Below, in pieces: positions 5,429 through 5,849 of a stretch of 5,849 nt of DNA. The DNA lies in contig DMBB01000407.1 of NCBI GenBank assembly GCA_003446295.1, positions 1 to 5,849 on the forward strand, given 5' to 3'. Each line of letters opens with the position of its first letter. Position 1 is the stretch's first letter. Below the pieces are notes generated by a model that was not told the origin of the DNA, did no database searches, and saw nothing but the letters and a program-made list of their open reading frames with translations. A program made the position numbers and the translations under genes. This DNA comes from Erysipelotrichaceae bacterium. GTDB taxonomy: Bacteria > Bacillota_I > Bacilli_A > Erysipelotrichales > Erysipelotrichaceae.

Positions 5429-5436
5429 AATCATTT

Positions 5437-5712
5437 ATGGCGAACGAAAATAAAAATGCAAATCTCTCATTATTCGAACCGTCTACTTTCGAAGAAGGTG
5501 TAGCAATCGGCAACCAGCTGAAAACAGGTCATGCAGTGATCGTAAATCTGCACAAACTGCAGCGCGATGATGCACAGAGAATGATCGATTTTCTGACCGG
5601 CGTTGTTTATTCGCTTGACGGTTTGATTGAAAAGGTCGCACATCAGGTGATTCTCTGCACTCCGAAGAGCGTTCCGGTATCCGGTTCGATCACGATGGGT
5701 GCTGACGCATAG
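5437..5712 (+). CDS. sepF: Short SepF-family cell-division protein
   Basis: SepF polymerises on FtsZ and helps tether and organise the division ring in Gram-positive bacteria. This 91-residue copy consists almost entirely of the SepF core: LFEPSTFEEGVAIGNQLKTG (12-31), the conserved strand and helix AVIVNLHKLQRDDAQRMIDFL (33-53), TGVVYSLDG (54-62), and VILCTPKSVPVSG (71-83). The glycine of DFLxGxVY is kept. Bacillus SepF is about 150 residues, beginning with an amphipathic membrane-binding helix and an acidic linker. Both are absent here, replaced by a polar MANENKNAN start. An in-frame stop just upstream, a perfect AGGAGG and a TATAAT box argue this is the true start. It is monocistronic, outside the ylm cluster where sepF often lies, and ends before a terminator. 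Family identity is strong; membrane attachment is unclear. Confidence 0.9.
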   Translation: MANENKNANLSLFEPSTFEEGVAIGNQLKTGHAVIVNLHKLQRDDAQRMIDFLTGVVYSLDGLIEKVAHQVILCTPKSVPVSGSITMGADA

Positions 5713-5730
5713 ATTATACTGACAGCAGAA

Positions 5731-5765
5731 AAAGGGCAGACCACAGCAGATATGGTCTGCTTTTT
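5731..5765. terminator. Rho-independent terminator after sepF, probably bidirectional
   Basis: GCAGACCA (5736-5743) pairs with TGGTCTGC (5753-5760) around a 9-base loop, followed by TTTTT (5761-5765). The stem is preceded by AAA, extends through two G-U pairs, and gives a T-rich tail on the minus strand as well. It lies 18 bases after the sepF stop. Confidence 0.88.
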
Positions 5766-5785
5766 AACTGCCCGAAACAAAAGAA

Positions 5786-5804
5786 AAACCGCACGAAGCG
5801 GTTT
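5786..5804 (-). terminator. Minus-strand rho-independent terminator
   Basis: AAACCGC (5786-5792) pairs with GCGGTTT (5798-5804) around a 5-base loop. Read on the minus strand, the stem ends in GCGGTTTTTCTTTTG, a proper U-rich tail. It lies 12 bases after the stop of the partial minus-strand gene that enters from the right edge. Confidence 0.8.
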
Positions 5805-5816
5805 CCCATGGTTTGA

Positions 5817-5849
5817 TTATTTCAGAAGCTCGTTGACTTTTGCCTGAAC
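5817..5849 (-). CDS. C-terminal end of an unidentified minus-strand gene
   Basis: Ten codons and a TAA stop (VQAKVNELLK) can be read on the minus strand from the window edge, immediately before a minus-strand terminator. The position of the terminator and the helix-like, charged/hydrophobic ending suggest a genuine gene end converging on sepF. Too little is visible to name the product, and other frames over 33 bases cannot be excluded. Confidence 0.5.
   Translation of the reverse strand, partial: VQAKVNELLK

Noticed and set aside
5437..5712. sepF as a truncated pseudogene
   Set aside because: It has a strong promoter element, a perfect ribosome binding site, an intact conserved core and a terminator, with no anchor-helix remnant in frame upstream.
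1..5849. Apparent high frequency of GATC across the window
   Set aside because: Most copies arise from CTG/ATG/GAG followed by the preferred ATC isoleucine codon, so codon bias explains them without a special site function.

Overview
The window looks like a stretch of a Bacillota (Firmicutes) chromosome. It carries trmD, a SepF-type cell-division gene, a WYL regulator and DUF3284/DUF3592-type proteins. It has strong AGGAGG-like ribosome binding sites, moderate GC with heavy use of CTG and ATC codons, TGA used as stop, and very tight gene packing. An Erysipelotrichia-like gut or oral bacterium would fit, but that is an impression from gene content and not a demonstrated placement. I see no tRNA, rRNA, CRISPR array, insertion sequence or phage gene.

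Layout. (1) Bases 1-674 hold the 3' nine-tenths of trmD on the + strand. (2) A bidirectional hairpin terminator at 657-696 lies in the ends of trmD and of the converging minus-strand gene. (3) Bases 692-1546 hold a two-gene minus-strand unit: a small stand-alone HIRAN-domain protein (1235-1546), then a two-helix DUF3592-like membrane protein (692-1225). (4) A 94-base divergent control region (1547-1640) has back-to-back promoters whose -10 boxes overlap. (5) Bases 1641-5356 hold a compact six-gene + strand operon: WYL-domain regulator, DUF3284-like protein, calcineurin-like metallophosphatase, polytopic membrane protein, lipoprotein and HAD-family hydrolase. Junctions range from 4-base overlaps to 4-base gaps. 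(6) An 80-base promoter region leads to a short sepF (5437-5712) with its own terminator. (7) A minus-strand terminator and the last ten codons of an unknown minus-strand gene close the window.

How it fits together. trmD and sepF are housekeeping genes (tRNA m1G37 methylation; FtsZ-ring assembly). The eight genes between them form one divergent locus, probably controlled from 1547-1640 by the WYL regulator. The locus combines a possible ligand-sensing regulator, a HIRAN protein, two predicted phosphohydrolases, two integral membrane proteins and a lipoprotein. I do not recognise it as a named system. The conserved-context idea is inference and would need comparative genomics. The points most worth a second look are the short SepF lacking the usual membrane anchor, the apparent Asp-to-Glu change at the TrmD catalytic position, the HAD protein with altered motifs I and II, and the divergent WYL/HIRAN locus itself.
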